Of a stretch of DNA of 64,000 nt, positions 54,484-61,703 are shown piece by piece. The stretch spans positions 124,001-188,000 of the forward strand of contig NZ_JAEKGC010000006.1 in assembly GCF_016405885.1 (NCBI RefSeq), read 5' to 3'. The position numbers and the translations under genes are program-made. The notes beneath the pieces were generated by a model. That model saw only the letters and a list, made by a program, of their open reading frames with translations. It did no database searches and was not told where the DNA came from. Positions within the stretch are counted from its first letter, which is position 1, and every line of letters begins with the position of its first letter. Source of the DNA: Arthrobacter sp. MSA 4-2. Lineage in GTDB: Bacteria > Actinomycetota > Actinomycetes > Actinomycetales > Micrococcaceae.

Positions 54484-54489
54484 GCCTTC

Positions 54490-54495
54490 AATGTA
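54490..54495 (-). promoter_or_regulatory. Leaderless -10 box of moeZ
   Basis: TACATT on the minus strand ends 6 bases before the ATG at 54483, the same hexamer as for the photolyase gene. Confidence 0.5.
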
Positions 54496-54589
54496 TGCCC
54501 GCACCGCCTGCGCTGCCAGCCGAATCGGCCCCCGGGAGCACCGTAGGTAAACTGAACCGTACGGAACTCCAGAACAGAGGTTGCAGGTT

Positions 54590-55210
54590 GTGAGCGCAGA
54601 GGCTTCACCGAATGGAAAAGCGCTGCGGCTGCCGCGCGACGAGCGCCGCCGCCAGCTCCTGAACGCCGCGCACGAGGTCTTCGTGGCCCACGGTTTCCAC
54701 GGCGCTGCGATGGACGACATCGCCGAGGCCGCAAAGGTCAGCAAGCCGGTGCTGTACCAGCACTTCCCCGGCAAGCGGGAGCTCTACCTGGCGCTGCTGG
54801 AGAACCACCTCGCCGAACTCACAGACCTGCTCATGGAGGCGCTCCGCTCCACCGGGGACAACAAGGTTCGGGTGCAGGCCACCATGCGCGCCTATTTCTC
54901 CTTCATCGCCCGTGACAGCAAGGCCCACCGGCTGGTGTTCGAGTCCGATGTCAGCAACGACCCCGAGGTCAGCGCCCGCCTAGAGGCGTTCAACGCCCAC
55001 TTCGCCAATGCCATCGCCGAGGTCATCGCCGGGGACACTCAGCTGTCCATGGTGGAGGCCACCCTGCTCGGACGCGGCCTGGCCGGCATGGCGCAGATCA
55101 GCGCCCGGTTCTGGCTCGAAACCGACGGGACCCTCGACATCGAAACGGCCAGTGAGCTGATCTACCGTTTAGCTTGGCGCGGAATTAGTCGGTTCCCCAA
55201 GGAGATCTAG
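54590..55210 (+). CDS. TetR family transcriptional regulator
   Basis: 206 residues. N-terminal helix-turn-helix at about 13-60: RRRQLLNAAHEVFVAHGFHG, MDDIAEAAKVSKPVLYQHFP, GKRELYLALL. The ligand domain (LTDLLMEALRS... to FPKEI) is typical but does not reveal the ligand. In mycobacteria a TetR gene also precedes the DUF3107 gene. The GTG at 54590 has GAGG 10 bases upstream; a TTG at 54581 is possible. It may control itself, the DUF3107 gene or divergent moeZ; no obvious operator was seen. Confidence 0.88.
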   Translation: MSAEASPNGKALRLPRDERRRQLLNAAHEVFVAHGFHGAAMDDIAEAAKVSKPVLYQHFPGKRELYLALLENHLAELTDLLMEALRSTGDNKVRVQATMRAYFSFIARDSKAHRLVFESDVSNDPEVSARLEAFNAHFANAIAEVIAGDTQLSMVEATLLGRGLAGMAQISARFWLETDGTLDIETASELIYRLAWRGISRFPKEI

Positions 55211-55257
55211 AGTAGGTTTCCAAGGGCTAAAGGTTCACTACACAGGAGGCACCCGCC

Positions 55258-55482
55258 GTGGAAATTAAGATCGGTATTCAGAACGTCAACAGGGAGATTG
55301 TTCTGGAGTCCTCCGAAAGCGCCGATGCGATTGCGGAGGTGGTCGCCTCGGCGATGAACGGCGGCTCCGAACTCCGGCTCACCGATTCCAAGGGCCGCAC
55401 GGTGATCGTCCCGTCGACGGTCCTCGGGTACGTCGAGATCGGCGCCGAAGAGCAGCGCCGCGTCGGCTTCGGGGCTCTCTAG
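55258..55482 (+). CDS. DUF3107 family small protein
   Basis: 74 residues, no membrane part. MEIKIGIQNVNREIVLESSE begins the protein, then AIAEVVASAMNGGSELRLTDSKGRTVIVPS and VLGYVEIGAEEQRRVGFG. This is the conserved actinobacterial DUF3107 family (mycobacterial TB9.4-type). It looks like a beta-rich small fold; function unknown. GTG start with AGGAGG 8 bases before it, 47 bases after the TetR gene, so both are probably cotranscribed. Confidence 0.88.
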   Translation: MEIKIGIQNVNREIVLESSESADAIAEVVASAMNGGSELRLTDSKGRTVIVPSTVLGYVEIGAEEQRRVGFGAL

Positions 55483-55496
55483 GGCCCACCTTCCGC

Positions 55497-55521
55497 CCCG
55501 GCCCGCCACCGGCGGGCCGGG
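55497..55521. terminator. 11-bp GC hairpin between convergent genes
   Basis: CCCGGCCCGCC and GGCGGGCCGGG, loop ACC. Lies between the DUF3107 stop and the ferritin-like gene stop, so it can serve both. Confidence 0.65.
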
Positions 55522-55532
55522 CCCTCGGGCCG

Positions 55533-56267
55533 TCAGGCCGTCAGGCCCAGGGCGCTCATCCTGCGCGAATGGTTGCGCGTGAGCTGGGCAAACAGCGCTG
55601 TCGTATGGGCGGCCGGGTCGGTCGTGTCGGCGAACAGCAGCCCGCCGAGGAATTCGCGCTCAATGCCGATCCGCTGGGCCTGGGTCAGGGCCTCCCCCAC
55701 CAGCCGGCGCCCCCACAGGGCCAGCCGCGAGGCGAGCCGCGGATCGTCGGCGAGCGCCTCCTTCAGGCGCCGCCCGAGCAGCGCGGTGTCGTCGTCGGCG
55801 TCGATCCTGCCGATCAGCCCACGGGTCTCGGTATCCAGCCGGTCCGCCAGGGCCCGGTAAAAATCGCCGGAGATCGCATCGATCACGTACGCCTTCATCA
55901 GGGACTCGAACCAGTCGGCGGGCCGGGTCCGCTCGTGGAAGGCATCCACCGAGGCCACGAACGGCGCCATGGCCTGCTCCACGTCGATCCCCCGGGCTGC
56001 GAGGTGGCTGCTGACCAGCTCGAAATGCGCAAACTCCTGCACCGCCAGTCGCCCGATGCCGGCCCGGTCGGCAAGGGTCGGGGAGAACCTCGCGTCCGAG
56101 GAAAGCCGTTCGAATCCGGAAAGCTCCCCGTAGGCGATCACCCCCAGCAGATCCGCGATGAAGCGGGCGTAACGGGGGTTTTGGACCCGGTCCGGGTCGG
56201 CTGCTGCGAAGGAGGTTTCGGCTCCATCGGGGCCGGGCTGAACGCCTTCGTTCGTGCGGTTGTTCAT
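55533..56267 (-). CDS. Ferritin-like fold protein (MiaE/hydroxylase-like)
   Basis: 244 residues, all helical. FIADLLGVIAYGELSGFERL, AVQEFAHFELVSSHL (E..H pair) and MKAYVIDAISGDFYRALAD match actinobacterial ferritin-like proteins annotated near TetR/DUF3107 and similar to the tRNA-modifying hydroxylase MiaE. Two of the usual four-helix di-iron ligand sets (ExxH-type) can be seen, the second set is less clear, so catalysis is uncertain. The ATG has TAGGAGA directly upstream together with a TAGTGT -10 box. Confidence 0.82.
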   Translation of the reverse strand: MNNRTNEGVQPGPDGAETSFAAADPDRVQNPRYARFIADLLGVIAYGELSGFERLSSDARFSPTLADRAGIGRLAVQEFAHFELVSSHLAARGIDVEQAMAPFVASVDAFHERTRPADWFESLMKAYVIDAISGDFYRALADRLDTETRGLIGRIDADDDTALLGRRLKEALADDPRLASRLALWGRRLVGEALTQAQRIGIEREFLGGLLFADTTDPAAHTTALFAQLTRNHSRRMSALGLTA

Positions 56268-56274
56268 TCTCCTA

Positions 56275-56280
56275 ACACTA
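56275..56280 (-). promoter_or_regulatory. -10 box of the ferritin-like gene
   Basis: TAGTGT ends 7 bases before the ATG at 56267. The spacer TAGGAGA also looks like a ribosome site but too close to be ideal. Confidence 0.4.
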
Positions 56281-56376
56281 CAGAAGGCCCGGCCGTGCCG
56301 GGCCTCCCTGCCCCCGCCGCCCGATGATGCGGCGCCGCGCCCTCCGGGCCGTCCCCTCCCAGCGGCGCGGTGCGTG

Positions 56377-56382
56377 TATTAC
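56377..56382 (+). promoter_or_regulatory. Possible leaderless -10 box of the RNB-domain gene
   Basis: TATTAC ends 9 bases before the GTG at 56392. Other GTG codons lie close, so start and promoter assignment are linked. Confidence 0.35.
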
Positions 56383-56391
56383 GGTGAGCGT

Positions 56392-57894
56392 GTGCCGTAT
56401 TTGCATCCGGGTCTCGGGGACAGCGCCTCCCAGCAGCACCTCGCCGTCGCCCTGAAGGCGCTGCGGGACGAACTTGAGCTGCGGACCGTCTTCCCTCCGG
56501 AGGTCCTTGCGGAGGCGGAGGCCGCGGTCGCTGCCTACGAGTTCCCGCCCGAGGACCTCACCGGCCTGGACTTCATCACCATCGATCCCCCCGGCTCGAT
56601 CGACCTCGACCAGGCCGTGCACCTGCAGCGCCGGGGTACCGGCTACCGCATCTGGTACGCCATCGCCGACGTCCCCGGTTTCGTCCGGCCGGGCGGGGCC
56701 GTCGATGCGGAAGCCCGGCTGCGCGGCCAGACCGTGTACGCCCCCGACGGACGGATCTCCCTCCACCCCGAGGTGATCGCCGAAGACGCGGCCAGCCTCC
56801 TGCCCGGGGTGGTCCGCGGCGCCTACGTCTGGGAGTTCGACCTCGATTCATCCGCCGCGGTGACCAAAGCGTCAGTGCGCCGCGCCTCCGTCCGCAGCCG
56901 CACGCAGCTGACCTACGCCGAGGTCGAGGAACACCTGCGCTCGGGCGGAGCGCCGGAGAACCTGGTGCTGCTGCGGGAGATCGGCCTCAAGCGCATCGAG
57001 CTCGAACTCCAACGCGGCGGAGCCAGCCTGAACCTTCCCGCCCAGGAGATCGGCTTCGAGCGGGGCCGTTACTTCCTCATGACCGCACCAGCGTTGCCCT
57101 CGGAGGACTGGAACGCCCAGATTTCCCTGATGACCGGGATGGAGGCCGCCCGGATCATGATCGAGGGACGCATCGGCATCCTGCGCACCATGCCGGCACC
57201 CGACGAGGCGGCGCTGGCGAAGTTCCGCAGCCAGGCAGCGGCCTGCGGAAGGGCGTGGCCGGAGGGGATCGCCTACGGCGGCTTCCTGCGGAGCCTTGAC
57301 ACCGATCGGCCCGAGCAGCTCGCCCTGATGCACGCCGCCGCGTCGCTGTTCCGCGGCGCCGGGTACACCGCCTTCGACGGCGAGGTGCCCGACGCGGTGG
57401 TGCAGGCCGCGATCGCCGCCCCCTATGCGCACACCACTGCACCGCTGCGCCGTCTGGTCGACCGGTACGTGCTGGTGATCTGCGAGGCCCTGTGCGCGGG
57501 GCGGCCGGTGCCCCGGTGGGCCCGGGAGGCCCTGCCCGACCTGAATTCCCTGATGTCCGCGGCGAACCAGGCCTCGGCGCGGATGGAATCCGGGGCCATG
57601 GACGCCCTGGCGGCGGCGCTGCTGAGCGACGACGTGGGCAAGGACTTCACCGCCGTGGTGTTGGCTGGTTCGAGGCCCAGCAACGGGGACGCCGGGCCCC
57701 GCAGCCGCCCCTCCGGCACGGTGCAGTTGATCGATCCGGCGATCGAGGCCAAGTGCTACGGCGAGCTGACCGCCGGTTCCCTGGTGACGGTGCGGCTCGT
57801 CGAGGCGGACACCGCCCGCCGCGTCGTGCGTTTCGAGCTGGCCGCACCCGCCGCCACGGGCGGCCTGCCCGTTTCCGCCGCGCCCTCGGGGTAG
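56392..57894 (+). CDS. RNase II/RNB-domain exoribonuclease-like protein
   Basis: 500 residues. A central RNB domain begins LDFITIDPPGSIDLDQAVHL (the metal Asp cluster), then YAIADVPGFVRPGGAVDAEA, HPEVIAEDAASLLPG, and late YAHTTAPLRRLVDRYV with the catalytic Arg. The N-terminal cold-shock domains of full RNase II are absent and only ~60 residues precede RNB. The fourth metal Asp (D210 in E. coli) reads Gln in DLDQA, which occurs in this shorter family. It should trim RNA 3' ends, perhaps slowly. The GTG at 56392 is a choice among several; the stop codon TAG lies in a -10 box for the helicase. Confidence 0.88.
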   Translation: MPYLHPGLGDSASQQHLAVALKALRDELELRTVFPPEVLAEAEAAVAAYEFPPEDLTGLDFITIDPPGSIDLDQAVHLQRRGTGYRIWYAIADVPGFVRPGGAVDAEARLRGQTVYAPDGRISLHPEVIAEDAASLLPGVVRGAYVWEFDLDSSAAVTKASVRRASVRSRTQLTYAEVEEHLRSGGAPENLVLLREIGLKRIELELQRGGASLNLPAQEIGFERGRYFLMTAPALPSEDWNAQISLMTGMEAARIMIEGRIGILRTMPAPDEAALAKFRSQAAACGRAWPEGIAYGGFLRSLDTDRPEQLALMHAAASLFRGAGYTAFDGEVPDAVVQAAIAAPYAHTTAPLRRLVDRYVLVICEALCAGRPVPRWAREALPDLNSLMSAANQASARMESGAMDALAAALLSDDVGKDFTAVVLAGSRPSNGDAGPRSRPSGTVQLIDPAIEAKCYGELTAGSLVTVRLVEADTARRVVRFELAAPAATGGLPVSAAPSG

Positions 57895-57897
57895 ACT
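57892..57897 (+). promoter_or_regulatory. Possible -10 box for the DEAD-box helicase leader
   Basis: TAGACT includes the stop codon of the RNB gene. Transcription from here would give a leader of about 230 bases before the helicase start. Confidence 0.4.
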
Positions 57898-57909
57898 GGC
57901 CTCGTAGTA

Positions 57910-58137
57910 ATGGATGCCCGGTCGTTATCGACATACCCCGATGACCCGCAGTACCTACTCGGTCCCGAGTTTTTCCCAGCCGGCGCTGGCGCTCAAACCG
58001 CCAGCCGGCACGCAGTTGCAAGCCCGCGATCGGCTTCCACTGGACGCCCTGCGCCTCCGATACGCTCCGAGCTGGATGCCAACCCCAGCTACCCGTCGAG
58101 CCTCGGTGGCCGCTTGGCCTTAATGAACGGTACGTAA
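57910..58137 (+). other. Helicase leader with an in-frame upstream ORF and hairpin
   Basis: From ATG 57910 a 75-codon frame runs to TAA 58135-58137, and the helicase TTG is the very next codon in the same frame. The predicted peptide is Ser/Pro-rich with no family. A hairpin (57979-57991 with 57999-58009, 2-base bulge) lies in the middle. Whether the frame is translated is unknown; it may be a leader peptide, an N-terminal extension lost by a stop, or chance. Confidence 0.25.
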
Positions 58138-59844
58138 TTGAACACTGAGAACAGCCCGGTTGCGGATTCGCACCACCTCCTTGCCGATAACAGCGACGAC
58201 GCCATCGACGTCGAGGACACGCTCGTCACCACCGAGGAACCTCACAAGGAGGTTCCCGAGACCTTCGCCGACTTCAACGTCCGTCCCGACATCGTCGAGT
58301 CGCTGGCCGACGCCGGGATCCTCCACCCCTTCCCCATCCAGGCGATGACCCTGTCGATCGCCCTGGGCGGCCACGACATCATCGGCCAGGCCAAGACCGG
58401 AACCGGCAAGACCCTCGGCTTCGGCATTCCCGCCCTGCAGCGCGTCGTCGGCCCCGATGACGCCGGCTATGACAAGCTGCCGGTCCCGGGAGCACCCCAG
58501 GCCCTCGTCGTCGTGCCGACCCGCGAACTTGCCGTCCAGGTCGCCGGCGACCTCACCACCGCGGCGAAGAAGCGCAACGCGCGCATCGTCACCATCTACG
58601 GCGGCCGGGCCTACGAGCCGCAGATCGAGGCGCTGCAGCGCGGCGTCGAGGTCGTCGTCGGCACCCCGGGCCGGCTGATCGACCTGCACCGCCAGAAGCT
58701 CCTGGTCCTCAAGAACGTCAAGATCGTCGTGCTCGACGAGGCCGACGAGATGCTCGACCTCGGCTTCCTGCCCGACGTCGAGACGCTGATCGCCGCCACG
58801 CCCCCGGTGCGCCAGACGCTGCTGTTCTCCGCCACCATGCCCGGCCCCGTCGTCGCCATGGCCCGCCGGTACATGACCCAGCCCACGCACATCCGCGCCG
58901 CGGATCCCGAGGACGAGGGAATCACCAAGAAAGATATCCGCCAGGTCATCTACCGCGCCCACAACCTCGATAAGGCCGAGGTCGTCGCACGGATCCTGCA
59001 GGCCCGCGGCCGCGGCCGCACCATCATCTTCACCAAGACCAAGCGCACCGCGGCGAAGCTTTCCGAGGAACTCATCGACCGCGGCTTCGCCGCCGGCGCG
59101 ATCCACGGCGACCTCGGCCAGGGCGCCCGCGAGCAGGCGCTGCGCGCCTTCCGCGGTGACAAGATCGACGTCCTGGTCGCCACCGAGGTCGCGGCCCGCG
59201 GCATCGACGTCGAAGACATCACGCACGTGATCAACTACCAGTGCCCCGAGGACGAGAAGGCCTACCTGCACCGCGTGGGCCGCACCGGCCGCGCCGGCAA
59301 GAAGGGCACCGCCGTCACGTTCGTCGACTGGGACGACGTCCCCCGCTGGGGCCTGATCAACAAGGCACTCGGGCTGGACTCGCCCGAGCCGATCGAAACG
59401 TACTCCTCCTCGCCCCACCTGTTCACCGACCTGGACATCCCGGAGGGCACGAAGGGGCGGCTGCCGCGCGGCGCCCGCAAACTGGCCGGCATCGACGCCG
59501 AGGTGCTCGAGGACCTCGGCGAGACCGGCAAGAAGGGCCGCACCGGCGGCGCGCCGACCGGCCGCGGAGACGGTCCGCGTCGGGACAGCGCCCGCGGCGA
59601 CGGCCAGCGCAGCGAGGGCGGGCGGAGCCGTTCGCGATCCCGCTCCGGCGGCCGGGGGTCCGGTTCCGCCGACGAGGGCAGCGAGGCCTCGACCACCCGC
59701 CCGCGCCGTTCACCGGCTGCCGCGGAGGGCGCCGTCGACACGGCCGCCCCGTCGGCCACTTCCCCCGAGCGTCCCCGCCGCACCCGCACCCGCAGGCGCA
59801 ACGGCGAGGTCGTCGCCCAGCCCACCAGCGGCTCGGAGGAGTAG
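58138..59844 (+). CDS. DEAD-box RNA helicase
   Basis: 568 residues. Q motif FPIQAMTL, motif I GQAKTGTGKT, Ia PTRELAVQ, GG and TPGRLID, II LDEADEMLDLGF, III SATMP, IV IIFTKTKRTA, V ATEVAARGID, VI HRVGRTGRAG are all present. The ~130-residue C-terminal tail is Arg/Gly/Ser/Pro-rich without fold (RSRSRSRSGGRG), as in RhlE-like cold-shock helicases, and probably binds RNA. Unwinds structured RNA in ribosome assembly or decay; pairing with the upstream RNB nuclease suggests RNA turnover. TTG at 58138 is the first possible start after a stop codon and has no strong ribosome site. Confidence 0.93.
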   Translation: MNTENSPVADSHHLLADNSDDAIDVEDTLVTTEEPHKEVPETFADFNVRPDIVESLADAGILHPFPIQAMTLSIALGGHDIIGQAKTGTGKTLGFGIPALQRVVGPDDAGYDKLPVPGAPQALVVVPTRELAVQVAGDLTTAAKKRNARIVTIYGGRAYEPQIEALQRGVEVVVGTPGRLIDLHRQKLLVLKNVKIVVLDEADEMLDLGFLPDVETLIAATPPVRQTLLFSATMPGPVVAMARRYMTQPTHIRAADPEDEGITKKDIRQVIYRAHNLDKAEVVARILQARGRGRTIIFTKTKRTAAKLSEELIDRGFAAGAIHGDLGQGAREQALRAFRGDKIDVLVATEVAARGIDVEDITHVINYQCPEDEKAYLHRVGRTGRAGKKGTAVTFVDWDDVPRWGLINKALGLDSPEPIETYSSSPHLFTDLDIPEGTKGRLPRGARKLAGIDAEVLEDLGETGKKGRTGGAPTGRGDGPRRDSARGDGQRSEGGRSRSRSRSGGRGSGSADEGSEASTTRPRRSPAAAEGAVDTAAPSATSPERPRRTRTRRRNGEVVAQPTSGSEE

Positions 59845-59850
59845 CACCCG

Positions 59851-60723
59851 ATGACGGAACCTGCCTGGACCCCGGGCGGCAGCAACCTCGTGGTCCACGC
59901 AGACAACGCCGCCTATCTCCCGACCCTGCCCGACGGCGCCTTCACCATGATCTACGTCGACCCGCCCTTCAACACGGGGCGGGCCCAGCGGCGTCAGCAG
60001 CTGAGCATGGTCCGCAATGCCGACGGCACCGGGGACCGGGTCGGATTCAAGGGGATGAGCTACTCCACGGTGAAGGGCATGCTCGCCAGCTACGACGACG
60101 CGTTCGAGGACTACTGGGACTTCCTCGCGCCGCGCCTGGCCGAGGCATGGCGCCTCCTCGCCGAGGACGGCACGCTGTACCTCCACCTTGACTACCGCGA
60201 GGTGCACTACGCCAAGGTGATGCTCGATTCACTGTTCGGCCGCGAGTGCTTCCTCAACGAAATCATCTGGGCCTACGACTACGGGGCCCGCGCCAAGCGG
60301 AAGTGGCCGGCGAAGCACGACAACATCCTCGTCTACGTCAAGGACCCGGCCCGGTACCACTTCGACAGCGCCGAGGTGGACCGGGAACCCTACATGGCGC
60401 CGGGGCTGGTCACCGCGGAGAAGGCCGCGCTCGGCAAGCTGCCCACCGATGTCTGGTGGCACACCATCGTCTCGCCCACCGGGCGGGAAAAGACCGGTTA
60501 TCCGACGCAGAAGCCCGAGGGCCTGCTGCGCCGGGCGGTCGCCGCGAGCAGCCGTGAGGGCGACTGGGTCCTCGACTTCTTCGCCGGGTCCGGGACCCTG
60601 GGCGCCGTCGCCGGGAAGCTGGGACGCCGGTTCGTGTGCATCGACCAGAACCCGCAGGCCGTGGAGATCATGCGCAGGCGCCTGGCTCCCTACTGCGAAC
60701 CGGCCGGACGCAGCAGCGCGTGA
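59851..60723 (+). CDS. Site-specific DNA methyltransferase (beta class, adenine-N6 or cytosine-N4)
   Basis: 290 residues. Motif IV DPPF is at 37-40 (MIYVDPPFNTG) and precedes motif I FAGSG (244-248, VLDFFAGSGTLG), which is the beta-class order. TGYPTQKPEGLLRRAV is motif X. Between them lies a target-recognition part with EIIWAYDYGARAKRKWPAKHD. DPPF with an N-terminal position fits N6-adenine or N4-cytosine methylation of DNA. No restriction enzyme or specificity subunit is nearby, so it is an orphan. It follows the helicase by 6 bases with GGAGGAG upstream and ends 15 bases from the convergent PHP gene. Confidence 0.9.
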   Translation: MTEPAWTPGGSNLVVHADNAAYLPTLPDGAFTMIYVDPPFNTGRAQRRQQLSMVRNADGTGDRVGFKGMSYSTVKGMLASYDDAFEDYWDFLAPRLAEAWRLLAEDGTLYLHLDYREVHYAKVMLDSLFGRECFLNEIIWAYDYGARAKRKWPAKHDNILVYVKDPARYHFDSAEVDREPYMAPGLVTAEKAALGKLPTDVWWHTIVSPTGREKTGYPTQKPEGLLRRAVAASSREGDWVLDFFAGSGTLGAVAGKLGRRFVCIDQNPQAVEIMRRRLAPYCEPAGRSSA

Positions 60724-60738
60724 CCGGCGGCGCCGGCC

Positions 60739-61581
60739 CTAGCGGACGCGGTGGCCGCCCGCCCACTCAATGATGCGGTCGAGGGTTTCGGGCGCCGTCA
60801 CGTTCTCCCCCAGCAGGTTCGGCTTGCCCGCGCCGTGGTAATCGCTCGAGCCGGTGATCAGCAGGTCGTGTTGGGCCGCGGTGCGCCGGAGCGCGGCCCG
60901 CGCGTCCTCGGGGTTGTCGCGGTGGTCGATCTCCAGGCCGAGCAGCCCCGCATCGATCATCTCGTTCAGGACCGCGCTGCCGATCACCCGGCCGCGGGCG
61001 AAGGCCGACGGGTGGGCGAAGACCGGCACGCCCCCGGCGCTGCGGATCAGTTCGACCGCGAGGGCCGGATGCGGAGCATAGTGCCCGACCCAGTACTTCG
61101 AGCGCACGGTGAGGATCCGCTCGAACGCCTCGGAGCGGTCGGCGACGATCTTCAGGGCGACGAGTGCGTCCGCAATGTGGGGGCGCCCCACGGTGGCCCC
61201 GTCGGCCAGATGGTCCTCGACCAGGTCCCAGCTGATCGGGAAATCCTCGGACAGCCGCTCCACCATGCGCCGTGCACGGCTCAGGCGCGCCGCCCTCGAC
61301 TTCTCGATCTCCGCGAGCAGGCCGGCATGGGCGGGGTCGTGCAGGTAGGACAGGACGTGCACGCTGATGCCGGTGTCGCTCTGGCACGACACCTCCATCC
61401 CCGGGATGAACCTGATCCCTTCCGCCGAGGCCGCCTCCGCTGCCTCTGCCCAGCCCGCCGTGGAATCGTGGTCGGTCAGCGCGACGGCGTCGAGCCCGGC
61501 ACGCTGCGCCGAGCGAATCAACGCCGCGGGGCTTTCCGTGCCGTCGGAGATGTTGGAGTGCGTGTGCAGGTCGATTCTCAC
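60739..61581 (-). CDS. PHP-domain phosphoesterase (nucleoside 3',5'-bisphosphate phosphatase-like)
   Basis: 280 residues. Metal ligands: VRIDLHTHSNISDGTESP (HxH), ALTDHDST, FIPGMEVSC (Glu), HVLSYLHD (His), GRPHIADALV (His), PVFAHPSA (His), and GSSDYHG near the end. This is the complete PHP set in the YciV/TrpH arrangement, so it probably hydrolyses 3',5'-bisphosphonucleotides such as pAp, or trims RNA 5' ends. The GTG at 61581 is chosen; a TTG one codon before is possible. TAGATT lies 6 bases upstream. Convergent with the DNA methyltransferase. Confidence 0.9.
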   Translation of the reverse strand: MRIDLHTHSNISDGTESPAALIRSAQRAGLDAVALTDHDSTAGWAEAAEAASAEGIRFIPGMEVSCQSDTGISVHVLSYLHDPAHAGLLAEIEKSRAARLSRARRMVERLSEDFPISWDLVEDHLADGATVGRPHIADALVALKIVADRSEAFERILTVRSKYWVGHYAPHPALAVELIRSAGGVPVFAHPSAFARGRVIGSAVLNEMIDAGLLGLEIDHRDNPEDARAALRRTAAQHDLLITGSSDYHGAGKPNLLGENVTAPETLDRIIEWAGGHRVR

Positions 61582-61587
61582 CAACCC

Positions 61588-61593
61588 AATCTA
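61588..61593 (-). promoter_or_regulatory. Leaderless -10 box of the PHP gene
   Basis: TAGATT on the minus strand ends 6 bases before the GTG at 61581 with no ribosome site between. Confidence 0.55.
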
Positions 61594-61703
61594 CGCCAGC
61601 GGACGCGGATTCCTCCTTCCTTGAAGGGGCGGCCCGCGCTTCAACACGCGCACGCCGCGGCGGTATGTTTGGCCGCCCGCGGGACCGGTGGGACCATGGA
61701 CCA

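Noticed and set aside
59851-60723. Restriction-modification system
   Set aside because: No endonuclease, specificity or helicase-translocase subunit is encoded nearby; both neighbours are housekeeping genes.
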